Below are positions 1-8,143 of a stretch of DNA of 64,000 nucleotides, piece by piece. The stretch comes from JAHDVS01 sp964370985 (GTDB lineage Bacteria; Actinomycetota; Thermoleophilia; Gaiellales; Gaiellaceae). The notes beneath the pieces were generated by a model. The model saw only the letters and a program-made list of their open reading frames with translations, was not told where the DNA came from and ran no database searches. Location of the stretch: positions 1-64,000 of the forward strand of contig CAYJLE010000009.1 of NCBI GenBank assembly GCA_964370985.1, written 5' to 3'. The translations under genes were made by a program, and so were the position numbers. How positions within the stretch are numbered: position 1 is the first letter of the stretch; the number at the start of each line of letters is the position of its first letter.

Positions 1-2
1 AG

Positions 3-731
3 GTCGACAAGATCGCGCGCAAGGCCGACAACCCGTCGATCACGCGCGACGTGTCCGGCGAGGGCGTCCAGCAGGCGCTGCTGAAGATCCTGGAGGGAAC
101 GGTCGCGTCGGTGCCTCCGCAGGGCGGGCGCAAGCACCCTCACCAGGAGTTCCTCTCGATCGACACCACGAACATCCTGTTCATCTGCGGTGGCGCGTTC
201 GCCGGGCTCGAGAAGATCATCGGCAAGCGCATCGGCAAGAACCAGGTCGGCTTTGGCGCGGACATCCGGTCGAAGCGGTCGGTCGAGGGTGCCGAGCTGC
301 TCTCGCGGGTGATGCCCGAGGACCTCCTCTCCTACGGGCTGATCCCGGAGTTCATCGGCCGTCTGCCCGTCATCTGCGCGGTACACCAGCTCACCCGCGA
401 CGACCTCGTGAAGATCCTGCTCGAGCCGAAGAACGCGCTCGTCAAGCAGTACCAGCGCTTCTTCAACTACGACTCGATCGAGCTCGTCTTCACCGACGAC
501 GCGCTCTGGTCGATCTCCGATCGCGCGCTCGAGCGCGAGACTGGCGCGCGCGGCCTGCGCTCCATCATCGAGCAGGCGTTGCTCGACGTGATGTTCGAGC
601 TCCCCTCCCGCCAGGACGTCTCGAAGTGCGTGATCACGAAGGAGACGATCACGCGCAACCTGAAGCCGACGCTCGTCACGAGCGCCGGCCGCTCCCTGGA
701 GCTCGACGAGCTCCAGGAAGAATCCGCGTAG
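3..731 (+). CDS. clpX: ATP-dependent Clp protease ATP-binding subunit ClpX, C-terminal part
   Basis: ClpX is the AAA+ unfoldase that feeds tagged proteins into the ClpP protease. The window opens inside the gene: the frame is open from base 3, just after the Walker B region, and reads VDKIARKADNPSITRDVSGEG, so the zinc-binding N-terminus and Walker A lie outside. Visible parts are the QVGFGAD segment, which matches the ClpP-binding IGF loop, the sensor-2 GAR motif in ETGARGLRSIIE, and the C-terminal small domain. It ends at TAG 729-731. The gene is truncated only by the window edge. The family call is very secure. Confidence 0.97.
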   Translation, partial: VDKIARKADNPSITRDVSGEGVQQALLKILEGTVASVPPQGGRKHPHQEFLSIDTTNILFICGGAFAGLEKIIGKRIGKNQVGFGADIRSKRSVEGAELLSRVMPEDLLSYGLIPEFIGRLPVICAVHQLTRDDLVKILLEPKNALVKQYQRFFNYDSIELVFTDDALWSISDRALERETGARGLRSIIEQALLDVMFELPSRQDVSKCVITKETITRNLKPTLVTSAGRSLELDELQEESA

Positions 732-738
732 GCGCCGC

Positions 739-1246
739 TCAGGCGCCCGGGGACGCGACGCTGAGCCCCGCCGCCGCGGCCGCGCCGAGTAGTCGGCGGT
801 CGTAGGCGAGGAGCGCGTCCGGTCGGACGCGGAGCGCGGTCGCGAGGTGGATCGCGTCGAGCGTCCGGAGGACCTTGGGTTCCAGGAGCCCGGCCTGGTC
901 CAGGATCCGATCATCGATGCCGATGAGATCCACCCGGCGGAGNNNNNNNNNNGGGGGGGCGGGGGGGGTGGGGGGGCGCCCCGTCCGGGCCCCCCTCCTC
1001 CAGCAACTCGCCGTCGAGCTCGACCAGCCAGGCTTCGCCGAGCACGCGGCGGGCGTCCTCCAGCGCCCGGGGGGAGGGGTTCGACATGCGGACGGCGCGA
1101 TGCATCTCGACGATCGCGATCGTGCTGGTGGCAGCGAGGCGCTCGCCCATGATCTCGCGACGCAGGGCGCCGCTCTCCGGCTCGTCGATCACGAGCTTGA
1201 CGAGAGCGGATGCGTCCAGGTAGAGAATGCGCTCAGCGCTCGCCAC
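739..1246 (-). CDS. vapC: PIN-domain toxin VapC, interrupted by an assembly gap
   Basis: VapC toxins are PIN-fold ribonucleases. Both ends of the gene are readable. The N-terminal part from GTG 1244-1246 carries YLDASALVK (first acidic residue) and IVEMHRA (second). The C-terminal part, ending at TAG 739-741, carries LDAIHLATAL and AYDRRLL (last acidic residues). Between them lie ten N (943-952) and a poly-G tract, and the two halves are in different frames, so the centre is not reliable. The start overlaps the upstream antitoxin by 14 bases, the usual vapBC arrangement. The biological gene is probably intact, about 130 codons, with the damage being technical. Confidence 0.85.
943..975. other. 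Assembly gap (10 N) followed by a poly-G artefact
   Basis: Bases 943-952 are N. They are followed by an almost pure G tract broken by one C and one T, and then by C/G runs to about 998. The flanking sequence encodes the two halves of one PIN-domain protein in different frames, so the N run is a placeholder of unknown true length and the poly-G is probably low-quality read end sequence. Confidence 0.9.
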
Positions 1247-1508
1247 GAAGCCATTCGAGCGCCTCGCTCGCTGTCATCCCCGTCGTCGGCGGGTGAAGAG
1301 CTCGTGTTGGATCGAACGGCCGCAGCGCCGGCCGCACCTTTCCCTCGGCCACGAGCTGGTCGAGCCTCGTCGGATACGTGACCGGAATGATCCGCGCAAC
1401 GGTCTCCCCTGCGCGGGTCACCTCTACGCTGTCGCCTCGCTCGACCTCGCGGATCGTGCGCGAAAGGTGGGTGCGTAGCTCCCGGATCCCGACTCTGCGA
1501 CCGCTCAT
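1233..1508 (-). CDS. vapB: Antitoxin of the VapBC pair (Phd/YefM-like)
   Basis: This small protein of 91 residues reads MSGRRVGIRELRTHLSRTI near the start, a Phd/YefM-type DNA-binding N-terminus, followed by VTRAGETVARIIP, typical of this antitoxin family. The acidic and hydrophobic C-terminus would wrap the toxin. I chose ATG 1506-1508 over GTG 1512-1514 because a minus-strand -10 box TACCGT (1515-1520) ends exactly six bases before the ATG, the spacing seen repeatedly in this window for leaderless starts. It overlaps vapC by 14 bases. Antitoxins of this type normally bind and repress their own promoter, which here lies between vapB and the divergent valS. Confidence 0.85.
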   Translation of the reverse strand: MSGRRVGIRELRTHLSRTIREVERGDSVEVTRAGETVARIIPVTYPTRLDQLVAEGKVRPALRPFDPTRALHPPTTGMTASEALEWLRGER

Positions 1509-1514
1509 GTACAC

Positions 1515-1520
1515 ACGGTA
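1515..1520 (-). promoter_or_regulatory. -10 box of vapB, leaderless
   Basis: On the minus strand TACCGT is followed by six bases and then the vapB ATG. No clear -35 box is visible. The promoter is divergent from that of valS about 20 bases away. Confidence 0.6.
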
Positions 1521-1538
1521 CTACACGCCCCCGCTCCC

Positions 1539-1544
1539 TACAAT
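1539..1544 (+). promoter_or_regulatory. -10 box of valS, leaderless
   Basis: TACAAT is followed by six bases and then the valS ATG at 1551. Transcription would start at or next to the start codon. There is no Shine-Dalgarno sequence. Confidence 0.7.
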
Positions 1545-1550
1545 GGCCCG

Positions 1551-3962
1551 ATGGACAGCCTGTACCGTCCCGAGCTGGTCGAGGAGCGCTGGCAGGAGAC
1601 CTGGGAGACCGAGGGTCTCTACCTGGCCCACGCCGCCGAGGGCAGGCCGACGTACGTGATCGCGGTGCCGCCCCCGAACGTGACCGGCGCCCTCCACATG
1701 GGCCACGCGCTCAACGGGACGATCCAGGACGTGCTCGTACGCTGGCACCGGATGCGCGGGTTCGCGACCCTCTGGCAGCCGGGCTACGACCACGCGGGCA
1801 TCGCGACCCAGAACGTCGTCGAGAAGGAGCTCGCACGCGAGGGCGTCAGCCGCCACGACCTCGGCCGCGACGCGTTCCTCGAGCGGGTGTGGGCCTGGCT
1901 CGAGGAGTACGGGGGCATCATCATGGGCCAGTTCCGCCGGCTTGGCGCTTCTCTCGACTACCGCCGCGAGCGCTTCACGATGGACGAGGCGTACGTGCGG
2001 GCCGTCCTGCGTTTCTTCGTCCACCTCTACCGGCGCGGCTGGATCTACCGCGACAACCGGATGGTCAACTGGTGCCCCCGCTGCGCCACCGCGATCTCCG
2101 ACCTCGAGGTCGAGCACGTCGAGGTCGACGACACGCTCACCTACGCGCGCTACCCGCTCGCCGAGGGCGACGGCTCCATCACCGTCGCGACCGTCCGCCC
2201 GGCCACGATCCTCGCCGACGTCGCCGTCGCCGTACACCCGGCGGACGACCGCTACCGCCACCTGGTCGGGCGCGAGGTGATCGTCCCGGTCGTCGAGCGC
2301 CGCGTCCCGGTGATCGCCGACGACCACGTCGAACCCGGCTTCGGCACCGGCGCGCTCAAGATCACCCCCGGGCACGACCCGGTCGACTTCGAGATCGGGC
2401 GGCGCCACGGTCTCCCCGAGCCGATGGTGGTCGGGCTCGACGGTCGCATGAACGGGGAGGCCCCCGCCTTCGAGGGCCTGACCCAGGAGCAGGCGGGAGC
2501 CCGCGTGCTCGCCTGGCTCGAGGAACGGGGCCAGCTCGAGCGCCGCGAGCCATACCGCCACGCGGTCGGCCACTGCGAGCGCTGCCACACGCGGATCGAG
2601 CCGCTGATCTCGCTCCAGTGGTTCTGCGAGATGGCGGAGCTCGCTGCCCCCGCGATCGAGGCCGTCCGGGACGGCGCCGTGCGCTTCCACCCGCCCGTCC
2701 ACGGCAGGGTCTACCTCGACTGGATGGAGGCGATCCGGCCCTGGTGCATCTCGCGTCAGCTCTGGTGGGGACACCGGATCCCCGTCTGGTACTGCGGCTG
2801 CGGTGCCACGATCGTGGCGGAGAGCGAGCCCGACCGGTGCGAGGAGTGCGGCGACCCCGAGCTGCGCCGGGACGAGGACGTCCTCGACACGTGGTTCTCC
2901 TCGGCGCTCTGGCCGTTCGCCACGCTCGGCTGGCCGGACGACACCGCTGACCTGCGCGCGTTCTACCCGGGCCACGTCAACTCGACCGCGCGCGAGATCA
3001 TCTTCCTCTGGGTCGCCCGGATGATCATGGCCGGGCTCGAGCTCATGGGCGACGTGCCGTTCCGCGACGTGATCATCCACTCGACCGTGCTCGCGCCCGA
3101 CGGGCGGCGGATGTCGAAGAGCCTCGGCACCGGGATCGACCCGCTGGACGTGATCGCCCGCCACGGGGCGGACGCGACCCGCTACGGGCTCTGCAAGATG
3201 TCCTCGACCCAGGACGTGCGCTTCTCGATCGGGTCGATCGAGGAGGGACGGCGGCTCGCGAACAAGCTCTGGAACGCCGCCCGCCTCCTGCTCGCTGCCG
3301 GCGGCGGCGACGTCGAGGCGAGGCCGCGGGAGCCGATCGAGCGCTGGATCCTGGCCCGCCTCGAGCAGGCGCGCGCGGACGTGGAAGGGCACTTCGCATG
3401 TTTCGACTTCGCGGCTGCCACCGACGTGCTCTACCACGTCACGTTCGACGACTTCTGCGACTGGTACGCCGAGGCTGTGAAGCCGAGGCTGCACGCGCGC
3501 GACCCGGACGCGACGGCGACCGCCCTGTACGCGCTCGAGCGACTTCTCGCGCTCCTGCACCCGATCATGCCGCACGTGACCGAGGAGATCTGGGCGCAGC
3601 TCCCCGACCGGGCCGGGCGCCTGATCGTGTCGCCGTGGCCGACGCCGGACGGGTCGGCCCCGGACGGGGCGATCTCGATGGAGCTCGTCAAGTCCGCCGC
3701 AGCCACGTTTCGCCGCAGCGGCGTGCGGCTCGAGCTGAACGAGGCGGAGTCGCGGATCTTCGACGCGGTCGTCCGGCCCGAGCGCCTCAGGGTGGACGGC
3801 GACGCCGAGGCGGAGCGCGAGCGGCTGCGAGGCGAGATCGCCCGCGCGGAGCGGATGCTCGCCAACGAGCAGTTCGTCGGGAGGGCCCCGCAGCACGTGG
3901 TCGAGGCCGAGCGCGAGAAGCTTGCCCGCTACCGGCGCGAGCTCGATGCTGTCGGCGGCTGA
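1551..3962 (+). CDS. valS: Valine--tRNA ligase
   Basis: Class I aminoacyl-tRNA synthetase that charges tRNA-Val in the cytoplasm. The HIGH motif is HMGH at residues 49-52 after the valine-type PPPNVTG, and the KMSKS loop is RMSKS at 520-524. Between them sits the editing domain (TVRPATILAD, GTGALKITPGHD). The C-terminal 70 residues form the tRNA-binding coiled coil typical of ValRS. At 803 residues it is shorter than the usual 850-950. The ATG is preceded by a -10 box six bases upstream, so the mRNA is probably leaderless. The stop lies inside the start region of folC (17-base overlap). Confidence 0.98.
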   Translation: MDSLYRPELVEERWQETWETEGLYLAHAAEGRPTYVIAVPPPNVTGALHMGHALNGTIQDVLVRWHRMRGFATLWQPGYDHAGIATQNVVEKELAREGVSRHDLGRDAFLERVWAWLEEYGGIIMGQFRRLGASLDYRRERFTMDEAYVRAVLRFFVHLYRRGWIYRDNRMVNWCPRCATAISDLEVEHVEVDDTLTYARYPLAEGDGSITVATVRPATILADVAVAVHPADDRYRHLVGREVIVPVVERRVPVIADDHVEPGFGTGALKITPGHDPVDFEIGRRHGLPEPMVVGLDGRMNGEAPAFEGLTQEQAGARVLAWLEERGQLERREPYRHAVGHCERCHTRIEPLISLQWFCEMAELAAPAIEAVRDGAVRFHPPVHGRVYLDWMEAIRPWCISRQLWWGHRIPVWYCGCGATIVAESEPDRCEECGDPELRRDEDVLDTWFSSALWPFATLGWPDDTADLRAFYPGHVNSTAREIIFLWVARMIMAGLELMGDVPFRDVIIHSTVLAPDGRRMSKSLGTGIDPLDVIARHGADATRYGLCKMSSTQDVRFSIGSIEEGRRLANKLWNAARLLLAAGGGDVEARPREPIERWILARLEQARADVEGHFACFDFAAATDVLYHVTFDDFCDWYAEAVKPRLHARDPDATATALYALERLLALLHPIMPHVTEEIWAQLPDRAGRLIVSPWPTPDGSAPDGAISMELVKSAAATFRRSGVRLELNEAESRIFDAVVRPERLRVDGDAEAERERLRGEIARAERMLANEQFVGRAPQHVVEAEREKLARYRRELDAVGG

Positions 3963-5076
3963 CTTCATCCTCGCCCGCGACCGGTTCGGGATCCGCCCCG
4001 GGTTGGCGCGGATGCGGGCGCTGCTCGCGCGGCTCGGCGATCCGCAAAGGAGCTTCCGCGCCGTCCACGTCGTCGGCACGAACGGGAAGACGACGACGAC
4101 GCGAATGATCGAGGCGCTCCTCGCCGACGCCGGCCTCGCGGTCGGCGCCTACGTGTCGCCGCACGTCGTGCGCTGGTCGGAGCGCATCCGCGTGCGGGGC
4201 GAGGAGGTCGATCTCGACCGGCTCGTCGCCGGGCTCGCCCCCGCGATCGAGGAGATCGACCGCGAGCTCGGCGATCCGGTCACCCAGTTCGAGGTCCTGA
4301 CGGCGGCAGCGTTCGTCGCATTCGCCGAGGGAGGGGTGGAGGTCGCCGCGGTCGAGGCGGGGCTCGGCGGTCGCCGCGATGCCACGAACGTCCTCGCGGC
4401 CCCGGTGGTCGTCCTGACCAGCGTCGGCCTCGACCACACCGACCACCTCGGCGACACGCGGGAGCAGGTCGCCTCGGAGAAGATCGCGGTCGTCAACCCG
4501 GGCGCGGTGGTCGTGCTCGGCGAGCCGGAGTGGGAGGGGATGGCGCGCATCGCCGGGGCCTCGCGGGTCGTGCTCACGGAGGGGAACCTCGGCTGCGCGG
4601 TGGCGGCGGCGGAGGCGTTCCTCGGTCGGCCGGTCGACCCGGCGCCGGCGGAGCGGATCGACGTTCCGGGAAGGCTCGAGGTCGTCTCCCGCGACCCGCT
4701 CGAGCTCTGGGACGGCGCGCACAACGCGGAGGGCGCCCGCTACCTGGCGGCACGGCTCGGGGCTGCGGGGCCGTTCGTGCTCGTCAGCTCGATCCTTGCC
4801 GACAAGGACGCGGACGGGATCCTGCGTCCGCTCGCGGCGCACGCGACAGCGCTCATCGCGACCAGCTCCACGAATGCGCGCAGCCGCTCGGCCGCCGAGC
4901 TGGCGGCGCTCGCCCGCGAGCTCGGCCTGTTCGAGCACGTCGAGGCGGTTGCCGACCCCGTCGCCGCCCGTGCCCGCGCCCGCGAGCTCGCCGGGTCCGG
5001 CGGCGCCGTGCTCGTCGCCGGCTCCCTGTACCTCTTGCTCGATCTCGCTGCCGTCCGGCCGTCGCGCGTACCATGA
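3946..5076 (+). CDS. folC: Bifunctional folylpolyglutamate synthase / dihydrofolate synthase
   Basis: Mur-ligase-family enzyme that adds glutamate to folates and, in the bifunctional type, makes dihydrofolate from dihydropteroate. The P-loop is GTNGKTTTTR at about residue 44, followed by SPHVVRWSERIRV and EAGLGGRRDATN, both FolC signatures, and WDGAHNAEGAR in the C-terminal domain. I chose ATG 3946, which overlaps the end of valS by 17 bases; the same frame stays open further upstream but without family similarity. The 376-residue length is somewhat short. valS-folC is a common bacterial gene pair. The stop shares ATGA with the next small gene. Confidence 0.95.
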   Translation: MLSAADFILARDRFGIRPGLARMRALLARLGDPQRSFRAVHVVGTNGKTTTTRMIEALLADAGLAVGAYVSPHVVRWSERIRVRGEEVDLDRLVAGLAPAIEEIDRELGDPVTQFEVLTAAAFVAFAEGGVEVAAVEAGLGGRRDATNVLAAPVVVLTSVGLDHTDHLGDTREQVASEKIAVVNPGAVVVLGEPEWEGMARIAGASRVVLTEGNLGCAVAAAEAFLGRPVDPAPAERIDVPGRLEVVSRDPLELWDGAHNAEGARYLAARLGAAGPFVLVSSILADKDADGILRPLAAHATALIATSSTNARSRSAAELAALARELGLFEHVEAVADPVAARARARELAGSGGAVLVAGSLYLLLDLAAVRPSRVP

Positions 5077-5186
5077 AGCGGGAAGGCGGTAGGACGAGCG
5101 TCATCGTCTTCGTCGTGGTCGCGGTCTGCGCGCTCCTGGCGATTGCGTTTGGCGTCGGCTACTTCCTAGGCAAGATTCTGCTCTGA
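5073..5186 (+). CDS. Single-pass membrane microprotein (37 aa)
   Basis: The ATG overlaps the folC stop as ATGA, so translation is likely coupled. The peptide has a short basic N-terminus (MKREGGR), then one hydrophobic stretch of about 26 residues with small residues and a GxGYFLG motif, and ends KILL. Topology by the positive-inside rule is N-in. I do not recognise a family. It lies directly before another small membrane protein, which suggests a shared membrane role, but no function can be assigned. Confidence 0.6.
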   Translation: MKREGGRTSVIVFVVVAVCALLAIAFGVGYFLGKILL

Positions 5187-5205
5187 GGCGGCGAATAGGC
5201 TCGCG

Positions 5206-5712
5206 ATGCTCACCGGTCAGACAACCACGGGCTCGAGCGACGACCTCTTCGAGGGCGTTCGCGACTTCTTCGAGTCGGATTTCTGGCTCGTCGTGCGCAA
5301 CGTCGCCATCTTCCTGGCGGTCGTCTTCTGGGTTGCGTCCGCCTACTGGGTCTACAAGGACGCTCGCCGTCGGATCGATGACCCCTGGCTGATCGCGGTC
5401 GCGGTCGCGGTCGGTATCTTCCCGCCCTTCTTCGGTCCGCTCGTCTATCTGTTCTTCCGCCCGCCGGAATACCTGGAGGACGTGCGGGAGCGCGAGCTCG
5501 AGATCCGGGCCATGGAGGAGCACGTCGGAGGCGACGAGCGCTGCCCCGTCTGTCGCTCCGCCGTCGACTCCGGCTTTCTCGCGTGCCCTGTCTGCACGAC
5601 GCGGCTGCGCCAGTCCTGCCGTCACTGCAATGCCCCCCTCGAGGCGCTCTGGCAGATCTGCCCGTACTGCACAACCCCGGTCGAGCAGCCGCGCACGCTG
5701 GAGAACCTGTAG
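5206..5712 (+). CDS. Membrane-anchored double zinc-ribbon protein
   Basis: A 168-residue protein with two hydrophobic segments (about residues 30-50 and 62-88) and a cytoplasmic-type C-terminal half carrying four CxxC pairs: CPVC, CPVC, CRHC and CPYC, spaced like two zinc ribbons. Such proteins are common in Actinomycetota, but I know of no established function. A possible -10 box TAGGCT (5196-5201) ends only four bases before the ATG, so the gene may have its own promoter as well as being read from folC. Metal binding is inferred from the cysteine pattern only. Confidence 0.75.
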   Translation: MLTGQTTTGSSDDLFEGVRDFFESDFWLVVRNVAIFLAVVFWVASAYWVYKDARRRIDDPWLIAVAVAVGIFPPFFGPLVYLFFRPPEYLEDVRERELEIRAMEEHVGGDERCPVCRSAVDSGFLACPVCTTRLRQSCRHCNAPLEALWQICPYCTTPVEQPRTLENL

Positions 5713-5764
5713 GGGCGGATTCGTTCCGCCTCGCCGTTCGACGACAAGGAAGGAAGACACGCAC

Positions 5765-6181
5765 GTGGTGGAGCGCACGCTCGTCCTCATCAAGCCCGAC
5801 GCCGTCAGGCGGCGACTCACCGGCAGGATCCTCGACCGCTTCGAGCAGCGCGGCCTGACCATCCGGGCCGCGAAGCTCGTCCAGGTCGGACGCGACCTGG
5901 CCGAGCGGCACTACGCCGAGCACGTCGAGAAGCCGTTCTTCGGCGAGCTCGTGGAGTTCATCACATCGTCACCGACGCTCGCGCTCGTCCTCGAAGGCGA
6001 GGGCGCGATCGCGACCGTGCGCACGACCATGGGTGCGACCAACCCGGCCACGGCGGCCCCCGGGACGATCCGTGGTGATCTCGCCCTCTCGATGCCCGAC
6101 AACCTCGTGCACGGCTCGGACTCCCCGGAGTCCGCCGCCCGCGAGGTCGCGCTCTGGTTCGCCCCGGAAGAGCTTGTCTGA
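5765..6181 (+). CDS. ndk: Nucleoside-diphosphate kinase
   Basis: Transfers the gamma-phosphate of ATP to other nucleoside diphosphates and so balances NTP and dNTP pools. The protein has 138 residues, normal for the family. It shows the N-terminal signature RTLVLIKPDAV, the RTTMGATNP loop and the active-site histidine H116 in NLVHGSDSPESA. A strong Shine-Dalgarno run GGAAGGAAG (5748-5756) precedes two adjacent GTG codons; GTG 5765 has a spacing of eight bases and is preferred over 5768. The end overlaps a small methyltransferase remnant. Confidence 0.97.
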   Translation: MVERTLVLIKPDAVRRRLTGRILDRFEQRGLTIRAAKLVQVGRDLAERHYAEHVEKPFFGELVEFITSSPTLALVLEGEGAIATVRTTMGATNPATAAPGTIRGDLALSMPDNLVHGSDSPESAAREVALWFAPEELV

Positions 6182-6314
6182 GCTGACCGAGCACGCGCTG
6201 CGAAACCGCGCATACCGGGATCGGACCGCTGACGACTGGGTCGAGTCCGGGCGGCGCAACTGGGCGAGCGATGCCCCGGTGTGGGGGATCTGGGCGGTTC
6301 CCGAGACGTCGTGA
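6174..6314 (+). pseudogene. Remnant of a SAM-dependent methyltransferase N-terminus
   Basis: The frame reads LTEHALRNRAYRDRTADDW and then GRRNWASDAPVWGIWAVPE before a stop at 6312-6314. This resembles, from memory, the first 40-45 residues of actinobacterial class I methyltransferases, which continue from ...WGIW.VPE into the SAM-binding domain. Here the reading stops exactly before that domain, so no catalytic part exists. Possible starts are TTG 6174 (overlapping the ndk end) or CTG 6183. The stop is embedded in GTGA with the maf start, so if translated it would couple ndk to maf. It may be a decayed gene or a kept short peptide. Confidence 0.55.
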
Positions 6315-6889
6315 GTGTCCTCCTGCTCGCGTCGACGTCGCCGCAGCGCCGGGCCATCCTCGCCCAACTCGGCATCCCGTTCGAGGTCGCCGCCCCGGAC
6401 TACCGGGAGCACGACCCGCCCGGGCTCACCCCCGTCGAGGCCGTTCGCGCCCACGCGCTCGGCAAGGCCCGTTCCGTGGCCGCTGAGGCGGCCGGGCGGA
6501 CGGCGCTCGGGGTCGACACCGCCGTCGTCCTCGACGGGCGCGTCCACGGGAAGCCGCGCTCGGCCGGCGAGGCCGCGGCCATGCTGGCCGGACTCGCTGG
6601 ACGCACGCACGAGGTCGTCTCGGGCCTCTGCCTTGTCGGCCCCGGCTTCGAGGACGTGGAGCACGAGACGACCCGCGTCACGTTCCGCTCGCTGCCGGCG
6701 GCGGCGAACGACGCCTACGTCGCGACCGGCGAGTGGGAGGGACGGGCTGGCGGCTACGCGATCCAGGGTCGTGGCGCAACCCTTGTGGCGCGCATCGAGG
6801 GCGACTACCTGAACGTCGTCGGCCTGCCCGCCGCCCTGCTCGTCACGGTCCTCTCCCGCCGACTGCCCGGGGAGCTCTGGTTCTCGTGA
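6311..6889 (+). CDS. maf: Maf/YhdE family nucleoside triphosphate pyrophosphatase
   Basis: House-cleaning enzyme that hydrolyses non-canonical or surplus NTPs to monophosphates. The start LLLASTSPQRRAIL is the family signature; further on come ALGVDTAVVLDGRVHGKP (catalytic aspartate region) and the conserved GGYAIQGRGATLVARIEGDY. It has 192 residues, normal length. GTG 6311 overlaps the stop of the remnant upstream (GTGA); an in-frame ATG at 6281 would add ten residues that do not fit the family. Subtype (dTTP/UTP or m7GTP) is not decided. Confidence 0.93.
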   Translation: MSVLLLASTSPQRRAILAQLGIPFEVAAPDYREHDPPGLTPVEAVRAHALGKARSVAAEAAGRTALGVDTAVVLDGRVHGKPRSAGEAAAMLAGLAGRTHEVVSGLCLVGPGFEDVEHETTRVTFRSLPAAANDAYVATGEWEGRAGGYAIQGRGATLVARIEGDYLNVVGLPAALLVTVLSRRLPGELWFS

Positions 6890-6913
6890 GACGGGCCGTG
6901 AACGGACCTCGAC

Positions 6914-6919
6914 TACACT
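6914..6919 (+). promoter_or_regulatory. Candidate -10 box of the mreB operon
   Basis: TACACT lies 13 bases before the mreB ATG at 6933. A start of transcription near 6926 would give a leader of only about seven bases. Confidence 0.45.
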
Positions 6920-6932
6920 TGACGCGAGCCTG

Positions 6933-7982
6933 ATGGGAATCATGGGCTACCTCGGCGGCCTGTCCGGTCGCGACATGGCGGTCGACCTCGGCACCGCCAA
7001 CACCCTCGTCTACGTGCGTGGGCGCGGCATCGTGCTCTCGGAGCCGTCCGTGGTCGCGATCGACCAGCGCTCCGGTGAGATTCACGCCGTCGGGGTGGAG
7101 GCAAAGCGGATGCTCGGGCGCACGCCCGGCACGATCACCGCGATCCGGCCGCTGAAGGACGGGGTGATCGCCGACTTCGACGTGACCGAGCAGATGCTCC
7201 GCCACTTCATCCACAAGGCGAACGGCAACCGGTTCGCCCACCCGCGCGTGATCGTTTGCGTGCCGAGCGGCGTCACCGGCGTCGAGAAGCGGGCGGTCGA
7301 GGAGGCCACCCTCTCGGCCGGCGCGCGGCAGGCGTACCTGATCGAAGAGCCGATGGCGGCCGCGATCGGTGCCGGCCTGCCCGTCTCCGACCCGACAGGG
7401 TCGATGATCGTGGACATCGGCGGCGGCACCACCGAGGTCGCCGTGATCTCGCTCGGTGGGATCGTCGTCTCCCAGTCGATCCGGGTCGGCGGCGACGAGA
7501 TGGACGAGGCGATCACGAGCCACCTGCGCAAGGAGTACAAGCTGCTCATCGGTCTGCAGACGTCCGAGGAGGTCAAGCTCGAGATCGGCTCCGCCTGGCC
7601 TCTCACCGAGGAGCTGCAGGCCGAGGTGCGCGGGCGCGACATGCTCAGCGGGCTTCCGAAGACCGTCGTGATCGGGTCCGAGGACGTTCGGAGGGCCCTC
7701 GACGAGCCGGTCACCCAGATCATCGACGCGATCCGCGGCACGCTCGACAAGACGCCACCCGAGCTGTCCGCGGACATCATGGACCGCGGGGTCGTGCTCG
7801 CCGGAGGCGGCGCGCTGCTCATGGGCCTCGACCAGCGTCTGCGTGCGGAGACGCACATGCCCGTTCACGTCGCCGAGTCGCCGCTCACCTGCGTCGCGGT
7901 CGGCTCCGGGCGCAGCCTCGAGGAGTTCGAGGCCATCCACCGCTCCGCGAAGGCCGGCCAGCGCAGCGGTCGGCGGCGCTAG
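6933..7982 (+). CDS. mreB: Rod-shape-determining actin homologue MreB
   Basis: Bacterial actin that forms membrane-bound filaments directing lateral wall synthesis. Sequence of 349 residues with the actin-ATPase motifs: MAVDLGTANTLVY (phosphate 1), MIVDIGGGTTEVAVISLGG (phosphate 2), and GVVLAGGGALLMGLD (adenosine). The N-terminal GLSGRDMAVDLG is typical for MreB and not for DnaK. ATG 6933 is used; ATG 6942 is possible. It is first in the run mreB-mreC-mreD-mrdA-rodA, which builds the elongation machine. Confidence 0.97.
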   Translation: MGIMGYLGGLSGRDMAVDLGTANTLVYVRGRGIVLSEPSVVAIDQRSGEIHAVGVEAKRMLGRTPGTITAIRPLKDGVIADFDVTEQMLRHFIHKANGNRFAHPRVIVCVPSGVTGVEKRAVEEATLSAGARQAYLIEEPMAAAIGAGLPVSDPTGSMIVDIGGGTTEVAVISLGGIVVSQSIRVGGDEMDEAITSHLRKEYKLLIGLQTSEEVKLEIGSAWPLTEELQAEVRGRDMLSGLPKTVVIGSEDVRRALDEPVTQIIDAIRGTLDKTPPELSADIMDRGVVLAGGGALLMGLDQRLRAETHMPVHVAESPLTCVAVGSGRSLEEFEAIHRSAKAGQRSGRRR

Positions 7983-8143
7983 GGTACGCGGCCTGCGGGG
8001 GCCGCGCGCCCGCGCGACTGCGCCAGGCGAGCCGGGCACTCGGCTAACCTTTGGCGTCCGTGCCCCGGCAACGAACAGCACGGCTCGCCCGGCTGGGCGC
8101 GTTTCCCCGGCCGACGGCTCCCCGGTCGAAGGCGAAAGGCGTC

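Noticed and set aside
953..998. G-rich tract as a G-quadruplex element
   Set aside because: It directly abuts an N run and breaks a gene, so a read artefact is the better explanation.
1521..4079. Long open frame on the minus strand opposite valS (852 codons)
   Set aside because: Low-complexity Arg/Glu/Val/Asp-rich product in a GC-rich antisense frame; no family similarity, and valS on the plus strand is certain.
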